Positions 1 to 13,140 are shown, counted from the first letter of the stretch. The stretch is DNA of 64,000 nucleotides from Macquaria australasica (GCA_005408345.1 SEMN01000223.1:310001-374000), one strand, 5' to 3'. The notes: a model not told the origin generated them from the letters alone. Numbers and translations are program-made.

Positions 1-1474
1 TTTGTTTGCTCTGTGGCCAGAACGCCACGCCATAGTCCTTTGATAAATCTGACAATTTTCAGTTCCGACAGTTTTACATTTTAGACCATTAGTTTGTCTG
101 TTGATCGCACAAGCGAGAAACTAGCGTTCAGATTTTGTTTAAATTATCCGATACTCGAAAGACAATTTATTAGCCGAATGCCCCCAGACGAGTCGTACGT
201 GGTCTATATATATTGTCTTTGTATATTGTCTTGTGTACATATTTCCCGACAACAAAAGAAACATTAATGTGACAGATATTTAATGTAGTTTGGTGAAAGA
301 CGGCGACGCTTTCGGGCTCGCGCTCGCTTTAGCAGCCGTTAGCTGGCCAATCCACGCAGTAAAACGCGTTACGATGAGTTTGGTTACGTTGTCAAAAAAA
401 AAAGATCTTTTACGACGATCGGGATTTTCTGAAGACCGTGAGATGAAACGACGCCTCACCTTCTCTGCCAGACATGTTTCAAAGTCGTTACAGTGGCCCG
501 AAGGGAAGAAAAGAAACGTATAAAGCGTATTTTCGTTGCGAAGACGACCGGTGGCTCTTACTAATCCGCGCTGTTAGGACCCCAGTGAATCCTGAACCGG
601 AAACAGAAAGACCGCCATGTGCCTGAACGAAAACTCACTCGCCCGTTCGCTGTTTCGCTTCACGTCGAGATGCTAGCTAGTTAGCTGAAACAAACTGCGC
701 CCGTGTGACATGTGCGCCTCGACAACAGTGAAGAAAACAGGTATATTTATTTTGACACCTTCTCATATGAGTGAGCCTATCACAGGGGTGTCACAGACTA
801 CAAAGTCAGTTTACCGGCAACTGTCACCTTAGCAACGTGGAGCTAAAAGCTAACTAGTGCTAAGCTACTAGGGAAAGAAGCAGGGAAACTAAGAGAACAG
901 TCAGCTGATCTTTTGTTATGCAAGTTGTACTAACGATCTTCCTCCAGTATGTCTGGTTATTCATTTGATATATCAGTAGTTTGCAGCCCCCCCCCCCCCC
1001 AGGTTCTACATTCAGTGGCACTTTCATGTGTTCAGGAACTTAAATGTCTGTAGTTTATTTCAGTTGTAAGTTATGACACTTCAGACAAACAGAGAAAAGT
1101 TCGTGGTCTTTCTGTTATTTGCCTTCGTCGTTGTGTGTCTCTGGATTTTCAAAACAAAACAAAAAAGAGCTTCAAGACACATTTTACTGTCACATTTGTG
1201 GCACTAACTTCAGTATTTGTTTGGTGGTGTAGGTCAGAGCCAGACCGGATACCTGTTCAGTAGGTGCACTTTAGGAAAATACAGAAAATTATTTTGAACT
1301 TGATTAAAATGTATCATTGCACTGCAGCGTATAGAGCCTGATTGTCTAAATAATCAGTATTGCGAAATGTAAACCGGCTGGATTGCTGAGATACAGTTCG
1401 GTAGTCAGACATGCACAGCTGATATGTTGTCAATCATCTTGTACAATTATTTTTTTTAACCGATGTTCTCACAG
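1..1474 (+). promoter_or_regulatory. Upstream region, likely promoter and leader of ccdc51
   Basis: The first 700 bases are richer in CpG than the intergenic DNA that follows, and a CCAAT box lies at 347-351. A plausible non-coding first exon ends at 740, where a consensus-like donor (gaaaacag/gtatat) is seen. The acceptor ctcacag at 1468-1474 would then begin the exon carrying the ccdc51 start codon. A run of 15 or more C residues lies near 987-1001. No open reading frame here looks like protein. The transcription start cannot be fixed by eye, and a divergent neighbour to the left of the window is possible. Confidence 0.4.
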
Positions 1475-1478
1475 GTAC

Positions 1479-1547
1479 ATGGTGAGGTGTTGGCTCTGTA
1501 GCTGCAGTGAAAGTGAAGCTCTGACAGTTTTCAAGCTGCACCTCTGA
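1479..1547 (+). other. Upstream ORF in the ccdc51 leader (22 codons)
   Basis: If the exon starts after the acceptor at 1473-1474, the leader contains an ATG at 1479 followed by 21 further sense codons and a TGA at 1545-1547. It stops 15 bases before the predicted main start at 1563. It is in the same frame as the start codon at 1563 but closed by its own stop, so it is not an N-terminal extension. It could lower translation of the main frame. Its presence in the mature mRNA is inferred. Confidence 0.35.
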
Positions 1548-1562
1548 CTGCTTCCCTTCCCG

Positions 1563-4500
1563 ATGAGGTAAGTCTGTACAACGCAGTCCACGGGGGAGAC
1601 CTGAGCTTTTCGGCTGGTTCTGTGGTTCTGCATCTGTATAATGATTAACAGTATCTTTACTGTGTCAGGTACAGAGGAGCTCACATCTGTCTCTGGGCTC
1701 ATGGCTCGTGCTGTCTGTCCCGCCTCTCCGTGCCTGGATCTCTGCCTGGCAGAATCACTCTGGTCCGAACCTACAGTATTCTCCATCAGCCCGGCCCCCC
1801 CCCACCCACTAACCCCACCCCTCCTGACGGGAAGGGCGGAGCCGAGGTGGTGAAGGAGCGTGCCCTGGCTGCCTTACAGGTACAGGAAATCATCACTGCC
1901 AACATGTTGACTATCACTGACTACAAAGGAACACAAAACTAATTTAAAACACTGCCATCTTTTTTTCTTTTCTCTCTCTCCTCCAGCATGCAGGTGAGTT
2001 GGGGCGGCAGTGGGGTCAGAGGTCGGCTCAGACGGCCTCCGCCTCAGTCAGCTACTGGTGGGAGAGATACGAGGAGTTTGTCGGGCTCAACGAGGTCCGC
2101 GTGGCCCAGACCAAGGTCACTGAGGTCAGCAGACAGTAAGAAGCACCTCAACTTCCAAGTTTAGTTGACCCACACTGATATAAATGGGGTAGACAAAATA
2201 TGCGAAACACCTCTCAGTATAACACAATACAATTTAACAGCACCAGAAACTAGAGCGTCCAAAATGACCATAAAGTTTAATCAACACCTCTTTAAAACCA
2301 CTAAAACTGAGCATCATAACCTTCAGGAGGGATTTGTTGCAAGCATCTCATTAACACCAACTTTCGGTTCAATTCACAATGAAGAAAAAAGAAAAATAAG
2401 ACGTAAGTTTATGTTACAGGTGATTCTATCTTGGTTAGTCTTTGTTTTTGTACAGCCTAACTGATTTTATATGTAGTGAACTACATGTACTAAACGCTGT
2501 CACCCTGCAGACACCAGACCCTTTTTTACTGTAGCAGCAGATGTTCAGAAAGAGCCATAGGAGTAGTTTGCAACTGTCTTTGTAAATAATTAAATTACCA
2601 GTCAATATTTTAATAACATTAATATTATCGGTAATGTAAAATTAAATAATTTAATAAGCCAAACGTGAGAAAGTTCCTGAGTCTCAGACGTGTGTTTCTT
2701 CCAGGCTGAGGCAGCGTTCATGGTGGCCAGAGGGATGGTACGCGAGGCTCATGCTAGCCTGGAGGCCCTGCAGGTCAGGCTGAAGGAGGTCAGAGACCGG
2801 CTGGACAGAGTCTCCAGGGAGGAGGCTCACTACCTGGAGCTGGCCACGCTGGAGCACAAACTGCTGCAGGTTAGCCGAGGCAATTGAAAATGTGCATAAA
2901 AACAGGTGGAGGGAAACACGTGCAGTACCTGTTGTTTTAGGTTTTACAGTGTTCGAGATCCAGACAGTCAGAAGAAGAAGTGGAAGAACATTTATTCTGT
3001 GGAATAATGTCTAGAGTTAGCCACAGTGGCACATTACCTACCACCAGGCCTGCACTGGCCAGGAGCGTCAGGCCAGTGTAAAAATTCATAATGGGACAGC
3101 TACAGTCACTCAGAACTGTAGACCATCAGCTCCCCCGCCTGGTTTTGATCTCTGCCTGTCATCTCACGTGATTGGTCACACCCACGTACACCTCAACAAA
3201 ACGTTCAGTCAGTGTGTGGAGTGTGTGTGGCCGAGCAGTGTGGAGAAAAAATGTACAGCGGAGGATGAGGGAAAAGGTGGAGCTGAGAGGAGCGCATTCA
3301 AAGGAGAGAAGCCCTGCAGGAAAGTGACGCTAAATGCTGCAAAATTACAGATATATTCACGAGCAAGAAACATGTAAGTGTTTAAAAAAGTGAACACAAA
3401 AAAATGCTTGCATGGCAGCCCGCATCACTTCATAATATCACAACTACCATTCGCGAGTTGATTCTATATTTAAAAAAACGAATAAATGGCATCAACCCTT
3501 GCATATGCTTGGAAATAACATTGAAAATAAAGACCTGTATACTCTTTAACCTTCAGTTACACAGAGCTACCAGAGTCCAGTCAGAGATCTGAGGAAATGC
3601 AAAACAAACACTACAAAAGTGCATAAAGATTATATATATGAATATCCTGTAGCCTTAATTATGGTGGTGCGGCTGACTAACTCTTAAAACTGAAGACACT
3701 TGGCTTCACTATTTTTAATGTTTATTGATGCAGTTTTTGTGTGTAGTAATAAAACTAAAATATATGTTACTGGCATAAACAGTAAACGTGATCTGTTGTG
3801 AATGTGTGGAGATCGGTCTAGGTTGACGTTAGATTCCCGACCTGAATTACTATCCCAGTCCGGCCCTGATTGATTATAATGATATTATTGATAATTATAT
3901 TATTGGTAACATACTTATTATTCCAGTCAGAGAGAGCTGTCCAGTAATGTACCTGTTTATGGAAAACCCTCGCGCTCTCTCCCGACCGCAGGAGGAGCGT
4001 CGCCTCCGGACAGCATACGAGAACGCAGAGGGTTCGGAGAGGGAGAAGTTCGCCTTGTTCTCAGCAGGCGTCAGGGAGAGCCACGAGAAGGAGAGGGCGA
4101 GAGCGGAACGCACCAAGAACTGGTCCGTCATCGGCTCGGTGCTCGGAGCCCTGATCGGGGTCATGGGGTCGACATACGTCAACCGCGTCCGCCTGCAGGT
4201 GAGGTGGGATGATGATAGCAGTTGGTTTCATTTATTGGGACTAGAGTGTTATGATTTATTGACATTTTGACAGGAATTGGATTGTTATTTTTATTTTAAT
4301 AAATTATTATTTTTAAATAATTACAATGAATTATTTTCTGCCATGCTAGCAGCAGGTTCTGTCGGTCGGTCAGTCCATCACTTTCATGTTCACCACAGGA
4401 TGAATTGTCACTTAAACATTTTTTACATTTTTTGGTTTATGTCCAAATACTGTACCTGCGCTAATTAGCGAATGTTAGCATGCTAACACTCAAAGATGGT

Positions 4501-5302
4501 GAACATGTTAAACATTATACCTGCTGAACATCAGCATGTTAGCATTGTCGTTGTGAGCTGCCAGCATGGCTTTTTCTCCGTTTACTAATCACACACACTT
4601 AACACACAGTTGCTTTTGTTTCTTGTGCTGTTTGTTTTATCTGTATCAGCACATCATTAGGACACCAGTGTGCATTGATGTTTGTTTCAGCTGATACATC
4701 TCCACCTCTGTCATCTGTAGGAGCTGAAGACTCTGCTGTTGGAGGCCCAGAAAGGTCCAGAGAGCCTGCAGGAAGCCCTCAGAGTCCAGGCTGGAAACCA
4801 TCGCTCCCAGCAGGACGAGCTCCGCACGCTCATCGACAGCCTCAGGGTCGCTCTGAATGACGCCTTCACACACAGGGACAGCATCCTTCAGGACAAGGGA
4901 GGTCCGACCCCAGACTCATCCACAGTGCCTCTTTCAGCTTTAAAGGGCCTCCACATCAGCAGCCAAAAGACAGAGTCCCTCCTGGAGTCCCTCCCTCCAC
5001 AACTGGAACAGCTGGAGCAGGGACTCGGTAGAGTTGAGGGCGAATTGTCGTTGGTGAGGAGGCTGCTGGAGACCAGACCACAGGCTGACGCACAGGCTGC
5101 TCAGCTGCAGGTAGCAACACCAGAGAGACCAGAGGGAGGGGACCAGTGGGAGTCTGAGGCGGTAGTGAGGCATCTGGAGGAGACCCAGAGGACGCTGGGA
5201 GAACGAATCAGGACTAACACTTTTTATAATGCTGTGTTTACCTACACCGCCACAGCCATCACCGTCTCTGCCGTCTACCTGCTGCTCAGAGGAACTGGTT
5301 AG
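1563..5302 (+). CDS. ccdc51: CCDC51 / MITOK, mitochondrial ATP-sensitive potassium channel subunit
   Basis: Coding exons are 1563-1567, 1669-1879, 1987-2124, 2705-2869, 3992-4198 and 4721-5302. All introns are GT-AG and the phases join without a break, giving 435 residues (human about 411). The family forms the pore of the inner-membrane mitoKATP channel with ABCB8. The N-terminus is rich in Arg, Cys and Ser with almost no acid, as in a mitochondrial presequence. Exon 3 encodes the family signature WWERYEEFVGLNEVR. Exons 4 and 5 encode a charged coiled coil (VREVRDRL-type heptads, ESHEKERARAERTKNW). A first membrane segment (SVIGSVLGALIGVMGS) closes exon 5, and a second (NAVFTYTATAITVSAVYLLL) lies at the extreme C-terminus. 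The start rests on the 5-base first coding exon (ATGAG), whose phase fits the next exon exactly; the next exon has no in-frame ATG of its own before the conserved part. Identification is strong, the exact N-terminus less so. Confidence 0.93.
4340..4567 (+). repeat. Dispersed teleost repeat (ATGCTAACA-type), copy 1, in ccdc51 intron 5
   Basis: The segment opens with gccatgctagc, contains caggatgaattgtcac and ends in an array of gcatgctaacac / gttagcattg motifs. The same blocks recur at 12738-13140, 26070-26275 and, inverted, at 27787-28272. Similarity was judged by eye from these shared blocks. It is probably a degraded non-autonomous transposon. Confidence 0.6.
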
Positions 5303-7665
5303 ACGTGATACCTCCAGTTTGAACATGTTCACATGGGAGCAATAATCTAAATTAATTATGTCAGAGTACGAATGGTCGGAAGTAACTCAGTTTCTGTCAT
5401 AAACTGGTTACAGGTATTGATTCGGGTTTATCATCTGCTGCTGTTTACTGCACTACTGATTGCTTCTAAATATTTTTGATTCTGTGATCTCAATGATGTT
5501 AGTATTTGTCATTGTAACTTCAGGTTTGTTGTCTAAAGTGACACTACACGTTACTGAATCAGATTTCTCCTGAATGAAACACTGGACAGCGTTTTGATAT
5601 GATCAAGTAACCGTAGGCCTGCATCTATTAAGTACTTTTTATAAAATGTCAAAACTTACTGAAAAATGCCCAACACAGTTTCCCAGAGCCCAAGATCATG
5701 TCTTCAAATTGCTTGTTTTGTCCATCCAACATTGCAGGATTAACCACCTACAGAGGCTCCCAAGGGGCTAAAATGAGATGTGGGCCCCTATTTTCCACCC
5801 TGTATGTGCTAATTTGGTAAAAGACTAATTTGTATTGCCGTGGCTTAGTGGTGGATATTCCTCCAAAGAAACTGAATATGGTGCCTTTGGTCCTCCATGG
5901 CAGTTGTCTGCAAAAATACTTAATTATCTTCAGTTCAATTCATGATATAAAACAGAGAAAAGCAGCAAATCCTCACAGTTGAGAAGCTGGAACCAGAGAA
6001 TCTTTGGCATTTTCTTCTTGATAAATGACTTGAATGAGTAACCAAATGTTTTTTGATACATTTCCTGTCATCATCTAATCGACTAATTGTTTCAGCACTT
6101 GCTAACTGCATCTCAGAAACCTCCCCGTTCAGTATTTATGAGCTTCTGATTTGCAGAACGAATGCATTCAGAGTTTCTGATACTGCTGCATCTGGAGAGC
6201 AGCATCACTGAATGAGCTAAATACCTAAATGTGCGAACACCAGTTTAACTAAAGCTTGTGATTTGTTCACATTGTACCTGCTGCTCAGAGAAAGACATGG
6301 ATTAATTTTAGAAAAATTAAAAAATGTAATAATTATTCACCTAACAGCCACTTCCAAATCAACAACTATGACAGTCAAAGCATCAATTCTGGATAAGTTT
6401 GAGACTTAATTTAGGTTATTGGTTACATCATGATGGGTTTAACTGATAATTGACCGGTATATGTGAGTTAGTCCAGTGCCAAGTGAGTTTTTTTTTTTTA
6501 GCCTTCTCATCAGCAGCCTTGTCAGTAGTCGACCGGCCGAACTTCAGCAGGACCACATCCTCTGTTCATGATCCCACCTCTGCATTCATAAACACTCTGC
6601 TTCAAGCTAAAGCAGCTCAGTACTCAGACAACAGACGCACTGGAGCTGCACTTGATTTTCGTTGCCGCACATGTAAGAAGAACCCCCGATACATTAATTT
6701 AGATTTGGTTGATTCTCTTCAGCAGATAGTTTAGATCAGAAAACTATATATATGAAATTGTGCATAAAATCAGTATAAACAGAGAAATGATAATATAATA
6801 ATAAACTACTGTGACTTTTCATTAATGTAAGAATGTGAACTGACAAAATAAAATTGACCAGTTAAAATGTTAAAATGTCTGTAAATCCCCTTACAAAGCT
6901 CTAAGATGGAGAGACCTTTACTTGCCTTTAATCACTGCTGTCTTCACTGTCTTTGGATAGAATATAAATGTAGAAAAATGTTAATGGAGTTTTGCAGACT
7001 GCAGTGTAACAACTCTTTAATCTCCTCCAGTACTTGAACGTGTTGTGTGTTTGTCATGTTGACTGTGTGCACTGAGCTGGATGATGATGATGATCGCTGT
7101 GTATTAAACAGTTTGTTCAGCTGAGCGTTATTGTTTGCTGAAGGACTGAGTTAATGACCTGTATAACAACCGACCAACAAAATCACTGTCTCATTTATTT
7201 GAAAGACACATTTATGCTTTACACATGTATGCTCAACGTGTTTATTCCTGTTTATTATTGTACTGGATAGCAAAAATTTAGGACAGATTATTTTCATTGG
7301 CGATTAATCTGTGTAATACTTTGCTGATTAATTGGCTGGAACTAGCAAATATTTGGCATTTTTACATGACAAATTACCTAAATGATTAATTTATTATCAG
7401 ATGTGCTGTAGATGAACCACTGTGTTAAGGCATTAAAGTGTAGTTTTAATCTGCTTCTAAAACACAGCTGCACATGATCATCAATGATTACTTTTATACA
7501 GATTATGTAAGTTCCACCAGCCACCAGTAGGGGGCAGCAGCCAAACGCGACGAGTCGATTTCATTTTCTCTCACTTCATCTTCATCAGTCTGCTCTACTC
7601 TGTTCTGTCTGCAAAAATCAGGACAACACAGCTCTGTGGATCTCTGTCCTTTTCTCTATATCCGG
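5303..7665. other. Intergenic DNA downstream of ccdc51
   Basis: This contains the ccdc51 3' untranslated region, whose end was not fixed; candidate AATAAA motifs occur around 6846. The rest is AT-rich unique-looking sequence. The open frame at 6450-6734 has no recognisable family features and no coding-like exon borders. No gene is supported. Confidence 0.5.
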
Positions 7666-8609
7666 TACAACATATTGGCAAAAGTATGCAGACAACATAT
7701 TGTACTTATATGTACATACGTATACTTTTTCAATGATGAGAAATCTACACGCTACAACATATAATTCTATAAAATGATGAGATTAAGTGCACAAGGACAG
7801 AAATAAGTACAGACGAATAGAAAAGTAAGTAAGAAATAAATCAGAAGTCTATAAAATGAAAATAAGAATAGAAATAAAAATAGAAACTACAAGAGCAATT
7901 ATTAGTTAAATTACAAGGCAAGCAATATACTGAATACATGCAGTACCCATTAACAATAGTGCAAAGTGACATAATGGGGTGTTTAGTATAGTGCATATAA
8001 GAGTAATATGATACCATCTACTATTACAGCGTACAGCAAAATAGCATATAACATGATAAAGTAATGATACATGGTGTTTGTATTAGTATAGAAATATAAT
8101 AAAATATAGTATTAATAAAACAGCATAATGTATTAACATAATGTAACATTATATGGAAAATATGGAAAAAGTCAAATGTAACATAGTATAACATAATATA
8201 TACCAGTAGTATCGTATGAATATAGTATAGTATGATGTATAATAAATAAATATAATGTCAGCAGTTTGTGTTTGTCCCTTTCCTGTTTCATGACAAGGTC
8301 AGCTGCATGAAGAAATGGTTTTCCCAGTTTGGTGTGGAAGAACTTGACTGGTCTGCACAGAGTCCTGATCTCAACACTGTCCAACACCTCTGGGATGAAC
8401 TGGATCTCCGACTGTGAGCCAGACCTGATCACCCAACATCAGTGTTGGACCTCACTAATGATGTTGTGGCTGAATGGGAGCAAATCCATGCAGCCAGGTT
8501 CCAAAAATGTGGTGGGAAACCCACAAACCAGAAAAGTTGAGGCTGTTAGAGCAGCAGATTAATGCCCACGACATTTTAGGTGTCCGTATACTTTTGGCCA
8601 TGGTATGTA
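7666..8609 (+). mobile_element. Tc1-like transposon relic, internally replaced
   Basis: Matching inverted ends are present: ttggcaaaagtatgcagac near 7675-7693, and the reverse of ccgtatacttttggcca at 8584-8600, with TA at the outer borders. The stretch 8270-8560 preserves the C-terminal third of a Tc1 transposase (reading approximately as W-V-E-E-L-D-W followed by S-P-D-L-N-T-V-Q-H-L-W-D-E-L), with stops and frameshifts. The N-terminal DNA-binding part and most of the catalytic domain are gone. In their place, 7740-8250 is a TATAGTATA-like AT-rich stretch. The copy is inactive. Confidence 0.8.
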
Positions 8610-9461
8610 TCTTGTCTCTCTGTCCTGGTAAATCCACTGCAGCAGGTGTTGGGTCTTTACTTAGCACAATGACACACACACACACACACACACACGACAC
8701 ACAGCACAGCAACATCCATATAATCACAGCAGAGAAATGTCAGTCCTCTGTCCAAACATCCTGCACACTGAGACATCCTGTGTGATCTGCTGAATATGGC
8801 GTCACTGCTCGTACACAGATACACACACATCTGGATTAAATATCTAGTCATGCCGTGATATACACATCTCATTTATTTGTAAGGAAACGTGCAATATTAA
8901 ATATAAATGTTGTCATTTGTGCCAGAGTGGGAGCTTCAGTGTATTTGTATCTGCAGTGTCTGAGTTTAAACATACACACAATGACATACAACACCAACGG
9001 GACACATAATACTCAATTATACTGGTTCATCCGGTGCAGGTATGTGGAGCTTATTGCCTGTCAGTCTGCGATGTAAGCTGGCTTGTTTAAAGGGGAACGC
9101 CACCCGACTTTACACATAAAAATAAAAGTTTATTTACAGATGTTGGGGAGTACTACTGCATGTGTGAAAAAAAGTTGTGTAAGGCGTTTTGTGGCTCCAG
9201 AGGGAGCTGTGGGAAAATAAATGTAAGATAAATTGAGTCAGTATCGGTTGGGCTTTCCTACAGTTTCCCACACAATGCTCAAGCCATGTACACACCCTTA
9301 AGTCTTGTAATGTATATGACAGGGGCGTAAATATAGGCAGTGCAGGCAGTGTGGTTGCCCTGGGGCCCCTGGGGTGGGGGGGCACATAGAGAGAGCGGGT
9401 CCTCCAACAATGTGTTGGCAGGAGAACAGGCCTCTATACCTGTGTTCAAAGAACTCACATC
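8610..9461. other. Intergenic DNA with a short CA microsatellite
   Basis: A (CA)n run lies at about 8668-8695, directly beside the Tc1 relic. The sequence from 9090 (aaggggaacgccacccgac) to about 9400 looks like repeat-derived DNA but was not assigned. Open frames here come from the CA run or from chance. Confidence 0.45.
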
Positions 9462-10004
9462 AAAGCTGGGGTAGGCAGAATCTGTGCAACCTAAGCAAAA
9501 CCTTCCGCCTCTCTCTGCTTCCTCGTATCACTCCGCTAAGCCCCTCCCACCAAACCCACAACTTCGACCAGCAGCAGGAGTCGGTTCCCCAGTGAAACTG
9601 TATCCCTCGTGACGTAATGAGCTGAAGCTCCGTGTGGAGCCGGGACGTGTTGTTTTGTACTATACACCGCTGTAGACAAAGGAGGTGTTGGACATTTATC
9701 ACAAGTTTCAGGACTTTCAGCAGGATTTTCCTCCACTGAATCAGGTTTTCACCATCTGAAGGGACGTGTACACACATCTGCTCTTGTAGCTTAGCCAATA
9801 CGAACACACCGTCTCTCTGAAATAACCTGTGATTGGCTAAAGTCTACCGTCACGGGACAGATTTTCTGAAGCCTGAACACAGAGGCAGGAGGGGGGGCTG
9901 AAATGGAGGTCTGCTCTCAGACCGCTTGAATTACAACATGCTGCACGGTTAATATGGCATTTTTGCCCAGTGACGCCAAAAGAGAACTGCCTGCCCCAGC
10001 TTTA
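9462..10004. mobile_element. Non-autonomous inverted-repeat element (MITE)
   Basis: The left end reads aaagctggggtaggcag and the right end, on the opposite strand, aaagctggggcaggcag, one mismatch apart. The interior includes gtgattggctaaagtctaccgtcacgg-type sequence that I recognise as a common teleost interspersed repeat. No transposase frame is present, and the two overlapping minus-strand open frames inside it have no protein features. The superfamily was not determined. Confidence 0.65.
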
Positions 10005-10954
10005 AATCTCCCCATCTATGTCATGGTTTTCTTTTTCGTTTTTGTAAAATAGTCAGTAGCAATCTATAATAAAATGATATGTTCAATCTACTATAAAAAC
10101 AATAAATAAACTATAAGAAACAATTCAGTTAAATGAATAATATCTTATTTTCTTTGGTATTTTTGTCATGTACAGATATGTAGTGATGATTGCTGGGTAA
10201 TATGTATGTTGATGTTGCTCAGTGAAGTCTCTATTTGATTATGTGAGGAGACGATAAAAATGACAAAATCTGTCAAGACTGACAGGCTGAGCACACCTGC
10301 AAGCCAAGCGAGCAGTCCACTTTCCTAAAGTAACTCATTCGACTGTAAAATCCAAAATAAAATATATATACACCTAATGGTGTGTGTGTGTGTATGTGCT
10401 TCATATCTAGTAAGTAACGTGCACTGGGGCCCGTCATAACTAACTTAAGCCAATGGTATGATGTGTCTAGATTCTGAAAATAATTTACTTAATTGTCTTA
10501 TTGTGTTTGTTTTTCAAAGAATAAATACTCTGTTTCCTTCCTCTTCAGACCGTTTATTGTACTGCTGTAACATCTGAAAAAGAAGTTAAGTCTTATCTTA
10601 ATTTGAATTTATATGTTTGACTTGAGTATTTTTATTTTATCCTTCCTTAATCTTCATCTGTTGGCTGAAATGACTGCCACAGACGTGGTACTGAAACCCT
10701 GTCCTCCAAGAAATTACATTTATACGCAGCACAACCTCTGTCAGTAAATGTGAATTAGAGCACATACTGAGCTTGCATGTTCTCCTTGTGCCTGCGTGGG
10801 TTTTGTCTGGGTGCTACGGTTTCCCCCCACAGGCCAAAAACATGCAGGTTGGTGACTCTAAATTGCCTGTTACAGCTAATGGAAGTTCTCATATTGTTTA
10901 TTAATTTCACACATAAATATATTCTTTACTTGCAACCCTGACAGTCATGTCATG
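10005..10954. other. Intergenic AT-rich DNA
   Basis: No gene or clear mobile element is seen. A short GT run lies at about 10380-10393. Confidence 0.45.
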
Positions 10955-11375
10955 TTCACTGGCTACCTGTAACATTCAGAATACAATTCAAAATCCTCCT
11001 GTTGGTTTATAAAGCACTCGCTTGTCTGCCTCCACAGTACATCTCAGACATGCTATCAATTTATAACCCCAGCAGGTCTCTCCGATCACAAGGTGGAAAT
11101 CTCCTCCATGTGCCCAGAGCAATTTCAGAATCTGGTGAGATGGCATTCAGTCACTATGCACTTAAAGAATGAAACAGTTTGCCTGTTAGACTTGCCCCAA
11201 CAAGTCTAAGATCAAACTAAAGACCTTCCTTTCTTCCAGAACACACCATATCTGTACAGTCGGCTTGTTTCTATGTGTGTATGTATCTGTATTTTTTATG
11301 TGTATGTATGGATGTCTCTGTTTATTTGCACATTTTGCTCTTTTATTCTGCTTTTATGTAAAGCACTCTGAACTG
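10955..11375 (+). mobile_element. L2-clade LINE 3' fragment
   Basis: The plus strand still reads as the C-terminal end of an L2-type reverse transcriptase protein: ctggctacctgt...cagaatacaattcaaaat (H/GWLPVTFRIQFKILLL), then YKALACLPPQYISDML, RSLRSQG and SEMAFSHYALKE. Stops and small indels follow. The fragment ends with the typical L2-like tail tttatgtaaagcactctgaactgc. It is 5'-truncated and inactive. Confidence 0.75.
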
Positions 11376-12457
11376 CTTACTGATTTAAAAACTCTGGTAT
11401 ACTGAAATACAGAGAGATTTACCTGATCCGCTTAATCAGGATTGTGTGAACTCGTCTGGCAACGGGTTGAATCTAATGGACATTAATTAATATGTAAAAG
11501 TCCAGTACTCAAGTTTTAAAGAGGTAAAATTATATTTCCACCGTCTCCGCTGCTGCAGCCACCCCAGCACCGCCTTTCGGTGCACATGATGCATTGTGGG
11601 ATATTCCCTTAAGCAAATTCTGTAGAGATGCAGATTTACAGAAAGTGTGCAGAAAGGTCAACAAGAAACTCCTCAAACACGTGGATTTCACAACAGGACA
11701 GCCTTGAGGCCTCGCAGGCGCCTCAGAGTCTGTGAGTCAGGACACTGGAATTCTGGTCAATGTGATTTGTTTTTTGCTTTTTGCTTTTTAGATGATTCAG
11801 CAGCCGACAGTCAAATAAAAAATTCTCTCAGTGAAAAATTAAAGTCTTTTAACTTCAGTGCCATGTGACAATGGCATGATTTTGGCACAAAATAAATAAT
11901 TACAGAAACATAAAATAATAATGCATGTTACACAATTGTGAATCTGTATATTGCTATATATAATATATATTACTATGTATATAATCTGTAATTTCAGAAA
12001 ATGTTCCTAAGGATCTTTATTAGATATTTTTACAACACCAACAACACCATGGTGGAAAAGTTTTGCAGCCCTCGCTTGTAAAAACGTATTGTCCCTTATT
12101 GTCCCGTTATCTTTGTGGATCAAAATAACTCACTGATAACACCGCTGGCTGTGGAAAAGTTTAAGATGCTTTAAATACAAACAGCATGTGTTGGTCACGT
12201 TTTTAAGAAATCTTTATCCATATCAGGTCTTTGTTCTTTACGAGCTCTGCCCAGTTTTTTCTGTGTCGGGGTTCAAACTGGTGTGTTTTGTTTGAACTTT
12301 GCCACCATTGTTCAGTTCAGTAACTTCACACATGCATAATGTTATGAGATACACTCAGATTATTGATTTCTGTGACTTTATTCCAGGATGTAACATTACT
12401 TACTGATAAGGACAAGTGGTTAATGGACCTGACTAACATGCATGCCATGCAAACAAT

Positions 12458-12492
<35 letters not shown>

Positions 12493-12737
12493 CACCAGTT
12501 TATTATAAGAAAAGGCTCATTCATACAGCTAGCAGCAGATTTTATTATTAGCTGGTACATTTCCGAATGACGCTGGCTGAATGTCTTTATTTATTCACCG
12601 TTTGCAAGCCCCTGAACCAATATTGAACTTACATTTCATTTTCGCAATTGACATAAAAATAAAAACACATTTTAATTAAAAGCTGTACTAATCAGACTAG
12701 ACAGAAAGACGCTAGTGACATGTTGATCCAGCACTTT
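11376..12737. other. Intergenic DNA with CA microsatellite
   Basis: A (CA)n run lies at 12462-12490. Short open frames at 11647-11868 and 12363-12551 are not supported as genes; the second runs through the CA repeat. Confidence 0.45.
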
Positions 12738-13140
12738 TGTCCAGACTGAAAAATCTCAACAACAGCTGGATGGATTGCCACGACATTTGGTACACACAAA
12801 GATGAATTGTAATCACTTTGGTGATCAATTAACTCTTCCTATAGCGCCATCGTCAGGTCATAAATTCAGTTTGTCCAGTACTTTGTTTTATGACCAAATA
12901 CCTGCAGAACTAATGACATTCCCATCATCCTAAGCTGCTGTTTGGTGCTAATTAAGATAGTGAACATGGTCAACATTATACCTGTAAGGATGTTAGAATG
13001 CTAACACGCTAATATCGGACTTACATTCATCAGGTGAACACAAACACGACTTCAGTGGGATAATAATGTCGCTCTGTATCTGCTGGATGTGGACGTAGGC
13101 AGCGTTTTGCTAACATGTTGGCCACAACAGCTTTCGACGA
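12738..13140 (+). repeat. Dispersed teleost repeat (ATGCTAACA-type), copy 2
   Basis: Shared blocks in order are: gtccagactgaaaaatctcaa, ctggatggattgcca, gatgaattgtaatcactttg, tatagcgccatcgtcaggtc, atgaccaaatacctgcagaa, aacattatacctg and gaatgctaacacgctaa. The same order occurs in the inverted copy at 27787-28272. Confidence 0.65.

Noticed and set aside
290..523. 77-codon open frame in the CpG-rich upstream region
   Set aside because: Its first codon is not ATG (GTG), it has no family features, and it lies in a likely promoter or leader.
6450..6734. 94-codon open frame downstream of ccdc51
   Set aside because: No recognisable domain, no splice context and a T-run in the N-terminal part; treated as chance.
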